A stretch of DNA of 56,556 nt from an uncultured Prevotellaceae bacterium (lineage in GTDB: Bacteria; Bacteroidota; Bacteroidia; Bacteroidales; Bacteroidaceae). Each line of letters starts with the position of its first letter. Position 1 is the first letter of the stretch. Shown here one piece after another: positions 56,474 through 56,556 of this stretch. The notes beneath the pieces were generated by a model, which saw only the letters and a program-made list of their open reading frames with translations, made no database searches and was not told where the DNA came from. Location of the stretch: NCBI GenBank assembly GCA_900320045.1, contig ONQT01000009.1, forward strand, positions 1 through 56,556, in the 5' to 3' direction. A program made the translations under genes and the position numbers.

Positions 56474-56556
56474 ATGGCAATGAAAGTGAAAGCAGTAGAG
56501 AAGCTACTGAAGTTTGACAAGAATTCTGCGGGTGTTTACCGCTATGTGATGTCGCC
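56474..56556 (+). CDS. HU-like DNA-binding protein, N-terminal part
   Basis: Only the first 27 codons are in the window (MAMKVKAVEKLLKF, then GVYRYVMS). This start is characteristic of the HU-like family of Bacteroidales, small basic proteins related to HU/IHF with an extended C-terminus. AGGAGAT lies 9 nt before the ATG, an unusual Shine-Dalgarno for this genome. The long structured leader suggests post-transcriptional control. Such genes often sit near M15 or amidase lysins. Confidence 0.75.
   Translation, partial: MAMKVKAVEKLLKFDKNSAGVYRYVMS

Noticed and set aside
55284-56556. Prophage
   Set aside because: An M15 peptidase and an HU-like gene alone do not make a phage; no integrase, terminase, capsid or tail genes are present, although the window ends here.
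1-56556. tRNA, rRNA or complete insertion sequence
   Set aside because: No cloverleaf-like or rRNA-like stretch and no transposase were found in any intergenic region or frame; a covariance search could still find a small RNA that I missed.

Overview
The window looks like chromosome from a Bacteroidales species, most likely of the Prevotella group. Three things suggest this. At least eighteen gene starts are preceded by the Bacteroidetes -7 box TAnnTTTG, often with TTGG or TTTG exactly 19 nt upstream. Shine-Dalgarno sequences are nearly absent (clpB is an exception). The gene content is typical: bifunctional Fkp, fused MurF-Alr, a BtuB-like TonB receptor, DUF1599, DUF3098, GSCFA and an HU-like protein. 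No rRNA, tRNA, complete mobile element or CRISPR array was recognised.

Layout. 1-2.8 kb: the end of tsf, a Dcu C4-dicarboxylate carrier and a convergent bile-acid:sodium-symporter-type protein. 2.9-10.3 kb: a probable operon of a coiled-coil lipoprotein, a beta-propeller/OmpA-like protein, a secreted caspase-family (C14) peptidase, a DUF4384 protein and comM. 10.3-13.7 kb: an NhaC-type antiporter and an outer-membrane barrel on the minus strand. 14-24 kb: rmuC, greA, kdgK, clpB, radA, a patatin/surface-antigen protein and queC. 24-30 kb: BtuB-like receptor, cca-type nucleotidyltransferase and a PAP2 phosphatase/outer-membrane protein. 30-34.4 kb: DUF1599, a DoxX-like membrane protein fused in frame to triosephosphate isomerase, a SPOR protein, folE and a small membrane protein. 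34.4-39.7 kb: radical SAM protein, then ftsX-DUF3098-uppP-truB-queA-folK. 39.7-45.6 kb: GH28 pectinase, rpsO, YfhO-like protein and fucP. 45.7-51.7 kb: fkp, GSCFA protein and murF-alr. 51.8-56.5 kb: hexuronate-type MFS carrier, inositol-monophosphatase family protein, Bro-N/Fic protein, M15 peptidase, a small winged-helix-like protein and the start of an HU-like gene behind a structured leader.

Physiological themes are plant and host glycan use (GH28 with a hexuronate-type carrier and KdgK; FucP with Fkp for L-fucose salvage into GDP-fucose), fumarate/succinate exchange, envelope building (UppP, MurF-Alr, FtsX, SPOR, YfhO) and queuosine and folate synthesis.

The most unusual property is repeat architecture. 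Short 7-, 8- and 9-nt tandem arrays and a GC-rich palindromic element family occur between genes and also inside about ten reading frames without breaking them. Other outstanding observations are two superimposed terminator-promoter modules, two promoters built beside heptamer arrays, a DoxX-TpiA fusion, a potentially invertible in-frame segment in the TonB receptor, an operon-encoded envelope caspase with a module shared with its neighbour, and a leader with alternative pairings before the HU-like gene. All family assignments come from reading the sequence; no database search was run.
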